From an uncultured Eubacteriales bacterium (GTDB taxonomy: Bacteria > Bacillota > Clostridia > UMGS1883 > UMGS1540), in NCBI GenBank assembly GCA_900552775.1, contig USAP01000096.1:1-6459 (forward strand): 6,459 nt of DNA. Reading direction: 5' to 3'. Positions 5,159 to 6,459 of the stretch are shown piece by piece (positions within the stretch are counted from its first letter, which is position 1; each line of letters begins with the position of its first letter). Both the position numbers and the translations under genes were made by a program. A model generated the notes under the pieces. That model saw only the letters and a list, made by a program, of their open reading frames with translations, did no database searches and had not been told where the DNA came from.

Positions 5159-5515
5159 ACCCGACCGCCTTTTGCGTATATAATTTGCCTTTTGCTTTCG
5201 TATTACAATTTTTCTGCATACGGGGCAATACTTGAATTTGTTGTTTGCCGCTTCATACGGCTTTCTGCAATTTTGACAAATTCGTGTGTTTTTCGGTTTT
5301 GCAAGCTCAATATACAAATCCTTATCTGCCGGAAGTACGCCAATTCTAAACCATTTACATATAATATGCGAATAGGTTATACATTGAACGCACACGCACG
5401 GATCGCCGTCGTCAAGCCTTATGCAATTTCCGTTATCATAATTACAGCACAGCCGTTTTATAAGGGCGTTTACCTTTCTGCTTTGTTTCGGAGTAAGGTC
5501 TATTCTGTCTTTCAT
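5153..5515 (-). CDS. Cysteine-rich VLP-motif protein (Cys_rich_VLP family)
   Basis: A 120-residue basic protein with two cysteine clusters. The N-terminal part (TPKQSRKVNALIKRLCCNYDNGNC, residues 8-31, then DPCVCVQC to residue 45) and the GVLP segment at residues 59-62 match the small clostridial Cys_rich_VLP family, named for the VLP tripeptide. The C-terminal part has a zinc-ribbon pattern C80xxC83...C97xxC100 (ICQNCRKPY, then KYCPVC), followed by a very basic tail (KQKANYIRKRRSGM), suggesting nucleic-acid binding. The biochemical role is not established. The family is typical of Tn1549-like conjugative elements and often sits next to DUF3846 genes, as here. The start at 5515 overlaps the preceding stop as ATGA, with GGAG just upstream, so it is translated together with the DUF3846 gene. 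Confidence 0.9.
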   Translation of the reverse strand: MKDRIDLTPKQSRKVNALIKRLCCNYDNGNCIRLDDGDPCVCVQCITYSHIICKWFRIGVLPADKDLYIELAKPKNTRICQNCRKPYEAANNKFKYCPVCRKIVIRKQKANYIRKRRSGM

Positions 5516-6459
5516 AGCTCCGGCGGCTTGTGCGAGGGCGGTTTTTTGTCCTCTCGCTCACCTTGCTCCTTTTTCGCTTGATTTAACTGCTGCTTGATAG
5601 ACGGCTTTACGGGTATTGCAACAATCTCATTTCCAATCCGTACAAATTCCTCCGGATTCTTAAATATGTTGGCATACTTTTTCTGCAAGCCGTCCGAAAG
5701 GCTCGTGAAATTTTCCTCTCCCAGACCGACTATAAGGAATGTGCCGGCAATAATATCTGTCATTTCTTTATCATCGTTATAGATTGCCCGATTCAAAGGC
5801 AGTCCGTTTAATTTGCCCTCATCATTGCAAATAATTGCGACCATATCATCATACGGATATGTTGCCTGTATAAGTCCGCCGACCTCTTTCTGCAAAGAGT
5901 CCAAGCCGGGGTTAATTTCTTTGACATAAGGCTCTTTCATAGGCTCAACCGCCAATACCGAAATTTTATCGTCCATATTTTTATCCTCACTTTCCGGCGG
6001 CTCATTATTGATAATGCCGTCAATTTTGTTGTAGTTTTGCTCCGTCTGCTTTTCAGCCGTTTCAAGATAATTAAAGGGCTTGTCTGCAAATTTCAGCTCC
6101 CGTATCTGCTCAAATTGAGATAATACGCCCTTTTGCAGTCTGTCATACTCTGCATAGATTTCTTTTGTAAAACTGCCGTTATCCAGCATTTCCTGTTGTG
6201 TACATACCCAGCCGCTGCCGTACAGAAACGGGTAAAGCGTCAAATTATCCGTTATGTAGGTCAAGGATTTATCTCTGTTGTCGTAGTATGCAAAGCCGCT
6301 TTCGCCGAAAATATAATTTTCACTCTTGCCCAAATACAGCTTATCGTCGCAGCCGACAAAGGCGGTCATACCCTTGTAATTGCTTATCGCCGCCGAGCGT
6401 GTATGAACATAATCGAAAAATTTGTCGACCTTTTTCCAGCTTGCTTTATCACAGTAATA
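5512..6459 (-). CDS. DUF3846-domain protein with unassigned N-terminal region (partial, start off window)
   Basis: The frame is open to the right edge, so the true start lies beyond it; 315 residues are visible. An internal ATG at 6369 should not be taken as the start, because well-formed protein sequence (CDKASWKKVDKFFDYVHTR) precedes it. The C-terminal part, about visible residues 165-270, is a DUF3846 domain (ISVLAVEPMKEPYVKEI, GLIQATYPYDDMVAIICNDEGK, LNRAIYND, IAGTFLIVGLG). It ends in a charged, proline-rich tail. This domain is common on clostridial mobile elements and its function is unknown. The first 150 or so residues (GMTAFVGCDDKLYLGKSENY, then YPFLYGSGWVC) match no family I can name and join DUF3846 through an acidic linker. 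A second ATG at 5976, with GAGG eight bases upstream, could yield a separate 154-residue DUF3846 protein. The stop overlaps the VLP start. Confidence 0.85.
   Translation of the reverse strand, partial: YYCDKASWKKVDKFFDYVHTRSAAISNYKGMTAFVGCDDKLYLGKSENYIFGESGFAYYDNRDKSLTYITDNLTLYPFLYGSGWVCTQQEMLDNGSFTKEIYAEYDRLQKGVLSQFEQIRELKFADKPFNYLETAEKQTEQNYNKIDGIINNEPPESEDKNMDDKISVLAVEPMKEPYVKEINPGLDSLQKEVGGLIQATYPYDDMVAIICNDEGKLNGLPLNRAIYNDDKEMTDIIAGTFLIVGLGEENFTSLSDGLQKKYANIFKNPEEFVRIGNEIVAIPVKPSIKQQLNQAKKEQGEREDKKPPSHKPPEL

Noticed and set aside
4958..5581. Long plus-strand open frame of 207 codons
   Set aside because: It runs antisense through the well-supported VLP gene, begins inside the terminator stem, has no ribosome site and gives a cysteine/phenylalanine-rich product of shadow-frame type.
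1..6459. CRISPR array, tRNA, rRNA, integrase or element end
   Set aside because: No regularly spaced repeats, no tRNA or rRNA signatures, and no recombinase or attachment-site pair could be seen.

Overview
The window looks like a piece of an integrative and conjugative (or mobilizable) element from a low-to-moderate GC Gram-positive bacterium, most likely a gut-type member of the Clostridia. Reasons: strong AGGAGG-type ribosome binding sites, sigma-A-like promoters, a MobC/relaxase pair of the MOBP type, a cysteine-rich VLP-motif protein and a DUF3846 protein. That combination is familiar from Tn1549-like clostridial elements. Family names are assigned from the protein sequences by eye; no database search was possible.

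Layout. Positions 1-462 (minus strand) hold a small winged-HTH DNA-binding protein followed, with a 29-base overlap, by the receiver domain of an OmpR/VanR-type response regulator that runs off the left edge. A very good sigma-A promoter (500-528) drives this pair. Divergent from it, at 632-988, is an XRE-type regulator gene broken by one in-frame TAG codon; two terminator hairpins follow. Positions 1060-1261 are non-coding and packed with inverted repeats directly ahead of mobC, so this is the probable origin of transfer. mobC (1262-1591) and the relaxase (1552-2877) overlap by 40 bases.

A new extended -10 promoter then precedes a secreted protein of unknown function (2971-3552). It is coupled through an ATGA overlap to a small membrane protein gene. 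That gene appears to be split in two (3549-3683 and 3745-3954) by a roughly 64-base segment containing a perfect 12-bp hairpin. After a terminator, a single-gene unit encodes a Bro-N/DinD-like protein (4079-4942), closed by a bidirectional terminator.

The right third is on the minus strand: a DUF3846 protein whose start lies beyond the right edge (5512-6459), coupled by ATGA overlap to the cysteine-rich VLP protein (5153-5515). About 200 bases of hairpin-rich non-coding DNA lie between the two convergent units.

How it fits together: MobC and the relaxase would nick and lead the transferred strand at the adjacent repeat cluster. The secreted and membrane proteins are plausible envelope accessories of transfer. 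The regulators at the left and the Bro-N protein are candidates for control or cargo. The DUF3846 and VLP proteins belong to the accessory block usual for this type of element. Nothing here proves a wholly new system. The most unusual points are the split membrane gene, the amber-interrupted regulator, the possible internal start in the DUF3846 gene and the unexplained hairpin/inverted-repeat block at 5014-5158.
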